A program made the translations under genes and the position numbers. From assembly GCF_947494555.1 (NCBI RefSeq), contig NZ_CANLVF010000001.1:1674001-1738000 (forward strand): a DNA stretch of 64,000 nt. The letters are read 5' to 3'. A model generated the notes under the pieces. That model was not told the origin of the DNA, did no database searches, and saw only the letters and a list, made by a program, of their open reading frames with translations. Origin of the DNA: an uncultured Roseibium sp. (GTDB lineage: Bacteria; Pseudomonadota; Alphaproteobacteria; Rhizobiales; Stappiaceae). Positions 32,460 through 41,453 of the stretch are shown here, piece after piece. Within the stretch, counting starts at the first letter, position 1; every line of letters starts with the position of its first letter.

Positions 32460-35428
32460 ACCCGTGCCTCCATGTTGGTCAGCTCCATGTTGGAACGGGT
32501 GAAATCGGCAAAGGCGAGTTTGGCATCGGACAAGTCGGTGCGGAAGAAATTCGCCGACCGGAAACTGCTTTGCCGCAAGTCGGCGCCGTGGAAACTTGCG
32601 CCCAGGAGATTGGCACCGAACATGTCGGCGCCACGAATCCGCGCGAACGCAAACAGGCTCTCCTTGAAGGAAGCGAGCCGCATGTCGGCAGCTTCCAGAT
32701 TGGCGGAGGCCAGATTGCAGCCGTTGAAGATGGCGCGGAGGAAATCGGCCTCCGGCATTCGGGCGTCCTGCAGACCGCATTTGGCGGCTTGAACGTCCGT
32801 GAACTTTACAGATGTCATGTCGGTGGGCCCGAACCAGCCGCACTCGTCTAACGTGGCCCGGGAAAAGACAGCGGCACGAAAGCTCGTGTCCGCAAAACTC
32901 GCCTTTTGGAGTACCGCGTCTGACCAGTCCGATGCGTCAAGGGGGCAGGACAGGAACACGGTTTTTTCAAGACGTAGTCTGTCGGCTTTGAGCTCAGTCA
33001 GATCGCAGTTCACAAAGGAACAGTCTTTCAGGGTTGCACCGCTCAGGGTTGTGTTGGGAAGCGCGCACTCTAAGAAAGTGCAGTCCTCGAACACGGCACC
33101 GGAAAAGTCGCAGCCGGAAAAGTTTGCGCCGACAATGGTCGATCCGCTGAACCGGGCCTCTCGGAAACCGCATTGCGTTGCACCGACTTTCGAAAGGTTC
33201 GCCCGTGTCATGTCGGCACCGGAGAAATCGGCCTTAGAAAGGGTAGCGCCGGCAAAGACGGTGTCAACAGCGTTGGCCCGGCGAAGGCGCGCGCCCGAAA
33301 GGTTACAGGCCTCCAGAAAACTTCCGGTCAGATCCACACCGTCGTGTTCAAGCGCACCCAAGGATGCACCTGCCATGTCACGTCCTGCCAGTGTGCCGCC
33401 ATTGGCCACGTGGTCACGGATGTATTCGCCAAACCGAGCTGCTGCCAGCTCTCCCAAGGGCGTCAGGGGCGCGATCTGCTCCGCAGCATTTCGCCGTGCG
33501 AAAAGCAGGGCGTCATCCAGGTTCTCTTCGGCCTCAGCGAGTTTTGCTTTCGCCTGCTCGGCGCCTGTATCCCCGACAGCCGGGTCTGCGGGCGCTTGAG
33601 AAAGAGCGGACGTTATTGTGTCGAGCGGCGTAGAGCCGTCTACCCCACCAGCTGCCGGAAAGCTCTCGGCAAGATAGGCAGCAAGTGCATCGTCCCCACC
33701 GGTTTCTATTTCTGCAGCGGCTACGTCGCCGAGCTGGAGCTCCTCAGCACTTCCTGTCTGGGGCATGTTCTCAACCAGCGTTCTGGCGGGCTCCATGAGT
33801 TCAGACGAGAGCGAGCCGATGAAACGGTTGCGCGCCGCCTCGAAAGCGCTCTCTGCATCGGGTTCCGCGGGTACCTGCTGGTCAGCGGGCGCAACTTGCT
33901 TAAATCCCTCGAGGAGCGCGTTGAGTTCACCCTGTGGCAGAATTTCGTTGGTGCCCGGAAGGAAGCCTTTGCCCGTCGAAACCGCTTCCACAGACTGTCC
34001 CAATATCTCGGGATTTGCTTTGGGAATGTTGCTTTTGGGCAGCTCAAGCTGGTTTAAAATCCCGTCCAGCTCCGCCAGAGCCACGTTGGCTTTGAGCTCA
34101 GCTTCCTGCTGCAACTCCTCCGCATCCGATATCATACGCGCAAAATCGACATCACCGCGTTCCAAGTCTTCCTTGCTTGGCAGCATGAAGGGTCGGACAT
34201 CGGGGTCGTCGATCGCCGGGACGAGTGATGCTGGCAGGCCGCATTCGGCGAAGTGGTGCTTCAGCCGCCATTGCCTGCCTTCGGCCCACTTATCCAGCCG
34301 AGCCTTGGTCTCGGCAATCCGCGCCTGCTCGCGACGTGCGGTTTCCTCAGGGTCCTCCTCAGGCGACAACTGGCTGTCCGCAAGAAGGTACTTATAGCCT
34401 TCGTCCGGATCGCTTCGGAGATCGTAGACGTGCTGATAATGCTCGGTCGAACGGGGACTGTCAGCGAGCCATTCATAGGCGATCATGATGTCGCTGATCT
34501 CGGTTCCGTCCCGGTCGGAAACGTCGATGAAACCCCGGTTCACGACCACGCCCTTGAGTTCCGATCCAAAGATCCATGCCGTGTCCGTGCGCAGCCGCAC
34601 TTCGATCAGGCTACTTCCTGATCCGGCTTTGACAACAAAAGCCCGGGCCCGAACGCCCGGTAGCCGGCTTTGTACATCTGGTGCGTTCGCGGACATGCCG
34701 ACCACCCGCACCGGCTCATCTCCTTGAAAGAAATGGTCAAAACGCTGCGGATGAGGAGCAGACATGTAGTAGCGCGGGTCGAAGTCGTCCGGCCACTCTG
34801 GCATTTTCAGTGATGTCCAGGCCTTGTCGAATGTGCCGGTCAGCTTCATGCGGGCAGGATCGTCCATCGCGATCGGGCCAACCAGAGCGGGCTGGGGCCG
34901 ATCGGTAATGGTTTTGATCTCCAAACCTGACAGCTCGACATTCGGCAGCGGCGCACTACCGGTATGAGCGACGAGATCGGCGGAAACAGATCCGCGCCCT
35001 ACCGGATTGCCAGCGTAGCTTTCGCCCCCGAATGCGCGCTCAGGTGTCAGAGGCATCTCATTGAAAGGGACCGGCTGGGAAAGCACCGGGCCGTCCGGGC
35101 CCGCTTGCCATGTCCGGTCGCCGAATACCGACAGCTTCCTTTGCAGGCTTCCCACAGATACAGCCACGTTCATTGCCTGCACGGGCTCCGCAGACATCGC
35201 CTTGCCCGCAATGAAGAATTCGCCGGATGGCTTGGGATAGGCCGCGTCGAAGATTGCGCCCTTGGGCAACTCCTTGGCCACGATGGGCCAAAGCGCGGCG
35301 TCGGCGAGAATGTCGCGCGGGTCAAGAAGATCGAACGCAGTCAAGGTCGAGATGACAAACAGCCCGGCGCCATTGTGCGGGACGGTTTTGGTCAGTAATC
35401 CAAGACGCAAGGGTTTGAAAACGCGCAT
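32456..35428 (-). CDS. DUF2169 protein fused to pentapeptide repeats
   Basis: DUF2169 proteins are adaptors that load effectors onto type VI spikes. The 990-residue protein has an N-terminal DUF2169 domain (about 1-330), starting MRVFKPLRLGLLTKTVPHNG and containing PERAFGGESYAGNPVGRG and PRYYMSAPHPQRFDHFFQGDEP. A helical charged middle (about 340-680) follows, then roughly 300 residues of pentapeptide repeats (GADMTRANLSKVG, GANLLGASFHGADL). I prefer ATG 35428 over TTG 35452 because GAGG stands eight bases upstream and the domain starts there. It is the second gene of the cluster after the DUF3540 gene. Confidence 0.87.
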   Translation of the reverse strand: MRVFKPLRLGLLTKTVPHNGAGLFVISTLTAFDLLDPRDILADAALWPIVAKELPKGAIFDAAYPKPSGEFFIAGKAMSAEPVQAMNVAVSVGSLQRKLSVFGDRTWQAGPDGPVLSQPVPFNEMPLTPERAFGGESYAGNPVGRGSVSADLVAHTGSAPLPNVELSGLEIKTITDRPQPALVGPIAMDDPARMKLTGTFDKAWTSLKMPEWPDDFDPRYYMSAPHPQRFDHFFQGDEPVRVVGMSANAPDVQSRLPGVRARAFVVKAGSGSSLIEVRLRTDTAWIFGSELKGVVVNRGFIDVSDRDGTEISDIMIAYEWLADSPRSTEHYQHVYDLRSDPDEGYKYLLADSQLSPEEDPEETARREQARIAETKARLDKWAEGRQWRLKHHFAECGLPASLVPAIDDPDVRPFMLPSKEDLERGDVDFARMISDAEELQQEAELKANVALAELDGILNQLELPKSNIPKANPEILGQSVEAVSTGKGFLPGTNEILPQGELNALLEGFKQVAPADQQVPAEPDAESAFEAARNRFIGSLSSELMEPARTLVENMPQTGSAEELQLGDVAAAEIETGGDDALAAYLAESFPAAGGVDGSTPLDTITSALSQAPADPAVGDTGAEQAKAKLAEAEENLDDALLFARRNAAEQIAPLTPLGELAAARFGEYIRDHVANGGTLAGRDMAGASLGALEHDGVDLTGSFLEACNLSGARLRRANAVDTVFAGATLSKADFSGADMTRANLSKVGATQCGFREARFSGSTIVGANFSGCDFSGAVFEDCTFLECALPNTTLSGATLKDCSFVNCDLTELKADRLRLEKTVFLSCPLDASDWSDAVLQKASFADTSFRAAVFSRATLDECGWFGPTDMTSVKFTDVQAAKCGLQDARMPEADFLRAIFNGCNLASANLEAADMRLASFKESLFAFARIRGADMFGANLLGASFHGADLRQSSFRSANFFRTDLSDAKLAFADFTRSNMELTNMEARV

Positions 35429-35482
35429 GCTCGAAACCTCGAAGTCCGGCAAAAGCAGGCCGGTGGGAACTACGTGATGGCG

Positions 35483-36220
35483 TTAGCCCATGGAAATGCG
35501 TTTGCCATCCAACCGTACGTCTTCTTTGGCGACCGTCAGCGCGGATCCGGCTTTGGTGAGCACAACTTTCTCTGCCTGAGTCTGAATATTGCCTGCACGC
35601 AACTGGTCCGTCTCTTCAATCCGGTCAATCCGGTTCCGAGCGCGGAACGAGCTTGTCTCAAAGCTTGCCAGGTGTTTCCGGGCGCTGGTGACAATGTCCT
35701 GCATCGACGTCATGAGTTTCCTGCCGACCATCGCGACCTGGTCAGCCGTCATCAGGATGGCGTCGAAGCGGAGCGCCATACTCTTGCCGGAGACTTCGAC
35801 CTTTCCGCCTGCCTCCAGTCGCAGATTTCCGCCGGCCAGCTTCAGGTCCTGTGGCGTTCCATCTTCTGCGGGCGCATTGAGTGTGATCTCTCCGGAAGCG
35901 GTGCCGGTCCGCATAAGCACGTCCGTGACAAACAGACCTTCGCGGGTCTGCAGGAGTGCAACCACGTCGCCTGGTTCAGGATTTAGAAGGCAAGATACCG
36001 CACGGCGTGCGGACAAGATTTGCGCGGAACACCGGATTTCGAATTGCAAACCGTTTCGGGAAATGATTTCACCCGAAGCACGTTGCGTCAGTACTTCGGG
36101 CAGAGGCGCAACAATATTTCTTGGAAAACCAGCCTCGTCTGTTTCAACGTCGGCTTCACAGGCTTTTGCGTTTGTCTGCAACCCCACAATTATCTCCAAT
36201 ACGGACTTAGGAATGCGCAC
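35483..36220 (-). CDS. DUF3540 protein
   Basis: DUF3540 proteins accompany DUF2169 and DUF4150 genes in type VI effector-loading operons. The 245-residue product has an N-terminal part with LEIIVGLQT and an RRAVSCLLNPEPGDVVALLQT core. A beta-rich middle (LKLAGGNLRLEAGGKVEVSGKSM) is followed by a helical segment and a final strand run (GSALTVAKEDVRLDGKRISMG). GTG at 36220 has no clear ribosome-binding site, so the exact start is uncertain. It is the first gene of the cluster, behind a 450-base AT-rich region that should hold the promoter. Confidence 0.8.
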   Translation of the reverse strand: MRIPKSVLEIIVGLQTNAKACEADVETDEAGFPRNIVAPLPEVLTQRASGEIISRNGLQFEIRCSAQILSARRAVSCLLNPEPGDVVALLQTREGLFVTDVLMRTGTASGEITLNAPAEDGTPQDLKLAGGNLRLEAGGKVEVSGKSMALRFDAILMTADQVAMVGRKLMTSMQDIVTSARKHLASFETSSFRARNRIDRIEETDQLRAGNIQTQAEKVVLTKAGSALTVAKEDVRLDGKRISMG

Positions 36221-36671
36221 CCGATTGGTGGCTTCGAAGCGAATGACCGTTTTTATTAAGTCTAGAATTCACCAGTACGGACATGTGGTCAAGCGTGATT
36301 AATATTTTTCGCGAGCAGTAGACGGTGGGAATCGGGATATGGAAATATTTGCTGAGAAATTTATTCAATTTGCAATGATAAAATGACATATCTATCCTTT
36401 TAGACTTAATCTGGCTGGTTGCTTACTTTTGGTTATTTGGCGTAAGGCCGTGGTCATTGTTTTCAAATTCGGCGATACAACTCCCGACCGCATCCGAAGT
36501 GGTATGAACCGGTGTCAGAAGTGTCTCCTTGGGGCGCTTAGTTCATGCCGCGCATCAATGAGCGAACGTCGCGCGGAAGTTCTCTGATCACACCCGTATC
36601 TTTTTGCGATCCTGAAACGTCACTGTTGAAGCGGGGCGTTTGTCTCGTACATCTTTTGCAAGGAGAAGCAC
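36221..36671. other. AT-rich divergent intergenic region
   Basis: The 451 bases separate the DUF3540 operon from the ABM-like/sigma pair and are clearly AT-richer at 36300-36420. Both promoters must be here. No supported gene or RNA structure is visible. Confidence 0.45.
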
Positions 36672-37007
36672 GTGACAACTGGACCTTATCGTAAGCTCAT
36701 TCGCTATCAGGTGCGGCCCGAGAGGGCTGGTTTGAACCGGCAGCTGCTCACGAAGCTCGTCGATGATCTGCACCGAACCACGCCAGTTGATTACGGCTTT
36801 CTGGCATTGCAGCTCGGCGAAGGGGACTTCCTTCATGTGTCGCTCGTCGACAGGCCGGACGGGGTTGCGCCGCTGCATGAGCTGGAGGGGTTCCAGGCCT
36901 GGTCAGGCGACCTTGCGGGCCGGACCATATCCGGACCCGACTTTGAGGATGCCAGGTTTATGGCTTCCTATGAGCCCTGGCGGATCGCGAAGGTATTCGA
37001 AAAATGA
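36672..37007 (+). CDS. ABM-fold (dimeric alpha/beta barrel) small protein
   Basis: The 111-residue protein shows the pattern of antibiotic-biosynthesis-monooxygenase-like ferredoxin folds: LIRYQVRPERAGLNRQLL, DYGFLALQLGEGDFLHVSLVD, then a helix and FMASYEPWRIAKVFE. Its catalytic role is not evident. GTG 36672 follows AAGGAGAAGC. Its stop overlaps the ATG of the sigma factor gene (ATGA), a frequent arrangement for ECF sigma factors with small enzyme-like partners. Confidence 0.7.
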   Translation: MTTGPYRKLIRYQVRPERAGLNRQLLTKLVDDLHRTTPVDYGFLALQLGEGDFLHVSLVDRPDGVAPLHELEGFQAWSGDLAGRTISGPDFEDARFMASYEPWRIAKVFEK

Positions 37008-37906
37008 GCCTGCAGAGCGCACACCCGAATACCGGGTACGGAGGCGTCATGTATGACAGGGACGCTTTTGAACGGAGCCTCGCTGTGCTTCGCCCGAAAA
37101 TTCACCGCTATTGTACGCGTATGATCGGCTCGGCGCTTGAGGCGGAGGATCTGGTTCAGGACGCCTTGTCGAAAGCCTATGCAAGCTGGCCGGAGGAGGG
37201 TGTTCGCAATCCGGAGGCCTGGCTCTTGCGGATTTCTCACAACAGGGCTCTGGATTTCCTGCGCGCCCGTGCAAAACACGGGTTTGACGCCTTGGAGGAC
37301 CATCATATTGTCAGCGGAGACATCGAACCGCTTGACGCGGTATCAGACGCATCGCTTGCCCTTTCCGTTCTTATGCATTTGACGCCTTTGCAACGGAGCG
37401 TCGTCTTGCTGAAAGATGTTTTCGGGTATTCGCTTGCCGAGTGCGCCGTCATTCTGGAGCAAAGTACAGGCGCGGTTAAGTCGGCCCTCCATCGCGCGCG
37501 TCAAAACCTGAAAGGCCTCGACAGAAACCACGTCGAGGAGATGCCCAGCACGCTTGCGGACAAGGAAGCGTCGTTGCTGCGCAAATATGTCAGCCTGTTC
37601 ATGTCCCGCGACTTTGTGGCGGTGAAGGACCTTCTGCTTGAGGATGTGCGCCTTGATCTGGTTGCCAAGGTCAAGAAGCGCGGAAAGTCCGAGGTTTCTC
37701 ACTATTTCGCAAATTACGCCGACATGCATGATCTTGATCTGACGGCAGGATGTGTCGAAGGAAGAAGCGCAATCAAAGTGACGGATGCGAGCGGCGGTGA
37801 CTATCTGATCATTCTCACCTGGAAGAGCAATGGCGTTGCGAGTATCCAGGATTTTCACTTTGCACGGTATGTGCTTCAGAACAGTGTATTTCAGGCCCTG
37901 ACCTGA
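37004..37906 (+). CDS. ECF sigma factor with C-terminal SnoaL-like domain
   Basis: The 300-residue protein has sigma region 2 (HRYCTRMIGSALEAEDLVQDALSKAY, then NPEAWLLRISHNRALDFLRAR) and region 4 (LTPLQRSVVLLKDVFGYSLAECAVILEQSTGAVKSALHRAR). A C-terminal NTF2/SnoaL-like domain of about 110 residues follows (LLRKYVSLFMSRDFVAVKDLL to the end). In ECF41-like factors this extra domain replaces a separate anti-sigma factor and controls activity. Translation is coupled to the upstream ABM-like gene. A secreted cupin gene is convergent just downstream. Confidence 0.88.
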   Translation: MSLQSAHPNTGYGGVMYDRDAFERSLAVLRPKIHRYCTRMIGSALEAEDLVQDALSKAYASWPEEGVRNPEAWLLRISHNRALDFLRARAKHGFDALEDHHIVSGDIEPLDAVSDASLALSVLMHLTPLQRSVVLLKDVFGYSLAECAVILEQSTGAVKSALHRARQNLKGLDRNHVEEMPSTLADKEASLLRKYVSLFMSRDFVAVKDLLLEDVRLDLVAKVKKRGKSEVSHYFANYADMHDLDLTAGCVEGRSAIKVTDASGGDYLIILTWKSNGVASIQDFHFARYVLQNSVFQALT

Positions 37907-37958
37907 GGACGAGACCGGAGGCGGGCGCAAAACAAGCGCCCGCGCATGCCGCTGGCTA

Positions 37959-38717
37959 TCAGTCTGCCGGAAAGATGTCGAAATGGCCTTCAATCCTGAA
38001 ATAGGCCACACAGTCTCCGTCAGCACCACAAGCATCATCGTGATCGGCGTCTCCGTCCTGCCAGAGATTTGCGCCAACCGGCAGCCGCGTCGGGCCTTCA
38101 TCTTCGAGTGCCCAGTGCCGGTAATCGCCTTTGACAACGAGGCCGCGATACGTGTGGGTGTGTTCGTGAGGAAAGCCTGGAAAGCCGGGCTTGAATTTCA
38201 GGAAGAAGCTGCTCGGAGCCTCGCTCTCACGCTCGCCCCAAACCCAGGCAAGACTTACGTTCCCATTGGTATTCGGGACGTCCTGCCAGGGAATATCGTC
38301 GGCGGGCACCACTTTCGCCTCATCAATGCCGAACCTTGTCTCTTCTTCCAGAAAGAGGAGGCAGCCGTCCGAAGCCATACAATTCAGCGATTTCTCTTCG
38401 CCGGCAGGAGTTTGCAGATACCCTCCAGATCCCACGGATATGTCGCCGGTTCGGATCTCGCCGGCCAAAATGACTGCCTTGGCAGCGTTGCCGTTTTGCG
38501 AAAGCTGATGAGTGTCTCCTGTCCGCAGTGAAAGGTAGCTTCCGCTGGCCCCATCCTCCTCGGTCCAGGCAGATGTTCTTTCGCCCGGCACAAGGGTGGC
38601 CGGTGCGGGGTGCCAGCCCCAACTAGGTTGGTTGTCGGCCAATGCCGGCGAGATGAGTAGTACTGAACATACGGCTATTGCAGAAACGCGACAAAGCGGA
38701 TTGGTTTGAATTGGCAT
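37959..38717 (-). CDS. Secreted DUF4437/cupin-fold protein
   Basis: The 252-residue protein has a signal peptide (CRVSAIAVCSVLLISPALA) and two cupin-like halves. It includes SGSYLSLRTGDTHQLSQNG, then FKPGFPGFPHEHTHTYRGLVVKGD, where HEHTH provides metal-binding His residues. The layout resembles DUF4437 proteins. Four Cys may form disulfides. ATG 38717 follows AGGGAC. The function is not known, but its position beside the ECF sigma gene suggests it could be a target or partner. Confidence 0.72.
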   Translation of the reverse strand: MPIQTNPLCRVSAIAVCSVLLISPALADNQPSWGWHPAPATLVPGERTSAWTEEDGASGSYLSLRTGDTHQLSQNGNAAKAVILAGEIRTGDISVGSGGYLQTPAGEEKSLNCMASDGCLLFLEEETRFGIDEAKVVPADDIPWQDVPNTNGNVSLAWVWGERESEAPSSFFLKFKPGFPGFPHEHTHTYRGLVVKGDYRHWALEDEGPTRLPVGANLWQDGDADHDDACGADGDCVAYFRIEGHFDIFPAD

Positions 38718-38911
38718 GGAATTGTCCCTGGTTTTCCGTTCTTTGAACGTCAAAACGTCAACGTTCGATGGAAAGACGAAACCGGGAGTGGAAAAGATAC
38801 GGCCCTGAAAAAGGACCGCCTGAAGATTGCCCGCAATTCAAGGCTCTGCGATAGTCGGATTTTCCCTGTCTGCCAACACAATGATTTTTCAAAAAGAGCC
38901 GTGGAGTAAAT

Positions 38912-39493
38912 ATGAAGACCCTCTATTCAGGCCTTGCGTCCTTAACCTTGCTTGCGGTCTCAATTCCAACCACTTCAAGCGGTCTTCTGGCGGAAGATGC
39001 CGGAATTGTGCCAAGCAACGTCTCAGGTGTTGAGATCGTGCCGGTCGATGGCGACATTTTTCGCTACAAGGCCGTTCTGGTGGATACGGACGGCAGCGCG
39101 GATCTCTATATTTTCACGGATGCGGGGAACGGTTGGGTCGAGGCTGCGCATGCGCGCGATATTGCCTGGCGAGGCGGGTCTTACGGCCAATCGCCCTGGC
39201 TTGAGGCAACCGGGAACGGCTCGCTCAAGGTCTATTCCGAAAACGCCTCGATCGGCCGGAGCCGCTGGGAGCAGGTGCTGACAATCGCGTACCGGAACAA
39301 CACGTTTGTGGTGGCCGGCTACACGCTCTCCTACTACGACACCCTGGATGAGGCCCTATCGGGGACCTGCGATGTCAATCTTCTTACCGGCAAAGGCATC
39401 CACAAGGACACGCCTTTCCGGACTTCGCTCAAGGCCTTGCCGGTTCAGAACTGGACGATGGATACGCAGCCGCAGGAATGTTCTGCTTCCTGA
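38912..39493 (+). CDS. Secreted protein of unknown function
   Basis: The 193-residue protein has a signal peptide (MKTLYSGLASLTLLAVSIPTTSSG) and a beta-rich mature part. YKAVLVDTDGSADLYIFTDAG and LKVYSENASIGRSRWEQVLTI are followed by ATYRN-like AYRNNTFVVAGYTLSYYD. The C-terminus has CDVNLLTGKG and a Cys near the end. Such proteins are often annotated only as hypothetical. ATG at 38912 follows GTGGAG. I do not recognise a family. Confidence 0.65.
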   Translation: MKTLYSGLASLTLLAVSIPTTSSGLLAEDAGIVPSNVSGVEIVPVDGDIFRYKAVLVDTDGSADLYIFTDAGNGWVEAAHARDIAWRGGSYGQSPWLEATGNGSLKVYSENASIGRSRWEQVLTIAYRNNTFVVAGYTLSYYDTLDEALSGTCDVNLLTGKGIHKDTPFRTSLKALPVQNWTMDTQPQECSAS

Positions 39494-39815
39494 CTTTTTG
39501 GAGCAACTGCAGCACCGTTCGGTTTGTCCAAAAAAAGTAGTTTTCGTTGCGTCTCGACACAATCCATCTGAGAACGCTGGCACGATCCTGTCGATCCGGA
39601 TGCCGTCGATCTTTCCAATGCTTCCTGAAATGAACGCACTCACTATTGCGGTGGTTGCGCCGTGATCACATATCCATGGTCGTTCGAACTTTGTTGGCCA
39701 TCTGTCGATAGCGCGTTGAGTGGTGCTCGTTTTGCGAGAAAATTCTGCCTACAAATATCCATGATTGCAAGTTATGGCGCTGTGATAAATCAAAATCACC
39801 AAGTGATGTGAGACA
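39494..39815. other. Intergenic region upstream of the desaturase gene
   Basis: About 320 bases with no supported coding frame. It should contain the desaturase promoter; no distinct operator or RNA structure is obvious. Confidence 0.4.
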
Positions 39816-40907
39816 ATGCCAAATTACCAGCCAAAGAGTGCGTTTTCATCGCGGCTCAATGCCCGTGCGGGCAGATATCTTTCCCTCAGCAAAACGGGCA
39901 GGTTCGCCGATATAGGCCAATGGTTCAGATCCTGCCTGCTGTTTCTGTTCTGTGCCGCAGTCTACAGTCTGACTTATACGGATATCGCCCCCTGGCTTCT
40001 GTTGCTTTCTGCCGCCGTCCTGGGGGCAGGCATCTACACCTTGATCGCGACGGTTTGTCATGATGCGGCCCACGGATCATTTGCCACTTCAAAATGGGTG
40101 AATGCGATTTGCCTGTTTGCCGGGTTTTCGCTCATTGGAGTTTCGGGAAAGCTCTGGGCAGAACGTCATCTGCGGCTTCATCATATGTATCCGAACATTG
40201 CCGGAACCGACATTGATGCTGACGGGTCAAGCTTACTCAGGCTGTCACCGTCCAAGCCCTGGCGTACATGGCACAGGTTTCAATGCTGGTATGCCGTTTT
40301 CCTGTATGCGCTTGTACTGCCACACCTCGCGTTTGTGGAAGATTTTGAACACCTTCGCAAAGCAAGACGTACCTGGCCGGACAAATTTTCGGGTGTCTGG
40401 CCGATTGTCGAGTTCGCCGCGTCAAAGACCATCCACATTTGTCTCTTCCTGGTTTTGCCACTTGTTCTGACAGAGCACGGTATTGCGTTTCTTGCATGCT
40501 ATTACATCGTGTTCGTGTCTTGCGCGTCCTTGTTGTTTGTCGCGATAAATGTTGGCAGTCACATTAGCGATGCAGCCGAATTTTTCGATCCCGACAGTGA
40601 CGGGGACCTTCCACTCGATTGGGCGCATCATCAAATCCGGACCGCAGTCGACTGGTCACCGACTTCGAAACTGGCGATTGCACTGACGGGCGGCGCAAAT
40701 GCCCACAGCGCCCATCATCTCTTTCCCCGGTTTGCACATACGCACAATCGGGCGCTCAGCAGGATGGTGATAAGGACCGCGCGGGAGTTTGGCGTGTCAC
40801 TCAACATACTGGCCCCCTGGGAGGTTTTGCGTGCACACATGACCCATCTATACAAGATGTCGCTGCCTCCACAGATCGTCGATGGATCGCGCGCCGGGGG
40901 CGGGTGA
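39816..40907 (+). CDS. Membrane fatty acid desaturase
   Basis: This 363-residue integral membrane enzyme has the three His boxes of acyl-lipid desaturases: HDAAHG (residues 82-87), HLRLHH (118-123) and a third box in NAHSAHHLFP near residue 300. Together they bind the diiron centre. Four to six membrane helices surround them, as in linoleoyl-CoA/delta-6-type enzymes. Substrate position and the electron donor cannot be read from sequence; no cytochrome b5 domain is fused. It may adjust membrane fluidity. It stands alone on the plus strand. Confidence 0.85.
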   Translation: MPNYQPKSAFSSRLNARAGRYLSLSKTGRFADIGQWFRSCLLFLFCAAVYSLTYTDIAPWLLLLSAAVLGAGIYTLIATVCHDAAHGSFATSKWVNAICLFAGFSLIGVSGKLWAERHLRLHHMYPNIAGTDIDADGSSLLRLSPSKPWRTWHRFQCWYAVFLYALVLPHLAFVEDFEHLRKARRTWPDKFSGVWPIVEFAASKTIHICLFLVLPLVLTEHGIAFLACYYIVFVSCASLLFVAINVGSHISDAAEFFDPDSDGDLPLDWAHHQIRTAVDWSPTSKLAIALTGGANAHSAHHLFPRFAHTHNRALSRMVIRTAREFGVSLNILAPWEVLRAHMTHLYKMSLPPQIVDGSRAGGG

Positions 40908-40979
40908 AATCATTTGCCAGAGCAGCGTTTCTGTTGCACCAGAGAGCGTCTTTTCCGGATCACAGGTCGAAAGCGCGGC

Positions 40980-41297
40980 ATGGGGAAAATCAAACTCAGT
41001 GCAACCTTTTTGGTTGCAGGCTTGATACCGCTTTTTGTCGTGTCCGCTTCGATTGCCCAACCGCTTTCGACAGATCCGGCGCGTTTCGGCGCCATGACGT
41101 GCCAGCAGCTCTGGTTTGTGGAACAGAAAACGCTCGCTGAGGGGAGGGTGTGTCTGAAAAGCGAGCGAGCGAAACGGGCGTTCCGGCGTTTCGATCGTTG
41201 CATTTCATCGAGCGAATCCATTTTGCCGGTGAAGACGCGCTCCTATCTTGAACAGCTTCGCAAGGTTGCCCGGGGAAAGGGATGTGCCGGATTTTGA
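40980..41297 (+). CDS. Small secreted protein, YARHG-like
   Basis: The 105-residue product has a signal peptide (LSATFLVAGLIPLFVVSASIA). The mature part has FGAMTCQQLWFVEQKTLAEGRVCLKSERAKRAF, which resembles the YARHG-type periplasmic domain with its paired Cys and Cys-x2-Leu-Trp pattern, plus two more Cys (RCISS, KGCAGF). No function is known. ATG 40980 is right after the desaturase stop region; the ribosome-binding site is weak. Confidence 0.55.
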   Translation: MGKIKLSATFLVAGLIPLFVVSASIAQPLSTDPARFGAMTCQQLWFVEQKTLAEGRVCLKSERAKRAFRRFDRCISSSESILPVKTRSYLEQLRKVARGKGCAGF

Positions 41298-41453
41298 ACA
41301 GATGCGGACTGTGCCGAAAAAACGATGACAGCCTGCATCAGTTAGAAGAATGCGGGCCTGTGGACCATGACCGCTTTTGCGGTGGTACTTTGCGTTCGCA
41401 AAGGCTAGTTCTGAGCATGTAGGACCTGAAACATCCGGCAAGGGGGGCAGAGC

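Noticed and set aside
31467..32792. Long plus-strand open frame of about 440 codons opposite the pentapeptide genes
   Set aside because: It is antisense to A(D/N)LxX repeats, whose regular codon pattern keeps the opposite strand free of stops. It has no ribosome-binding site and no domain.
32799..34057. Plus-strand open frames opposite the DUF2169-pentapeptide gene
   Set aside because: They follow the repeat periodicity of the real minus-strand gene, and none has a ribosome-binding site or a domain.
31398..35428. Possible CRISPR-like or tandem DNA repeats in the pentapeptide region
   Set aside because: The periodicity is about 15 bases and lies in the protein pattern, not in exact DNA copies separated by spacers. 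No CRISPR array is seen in the window.
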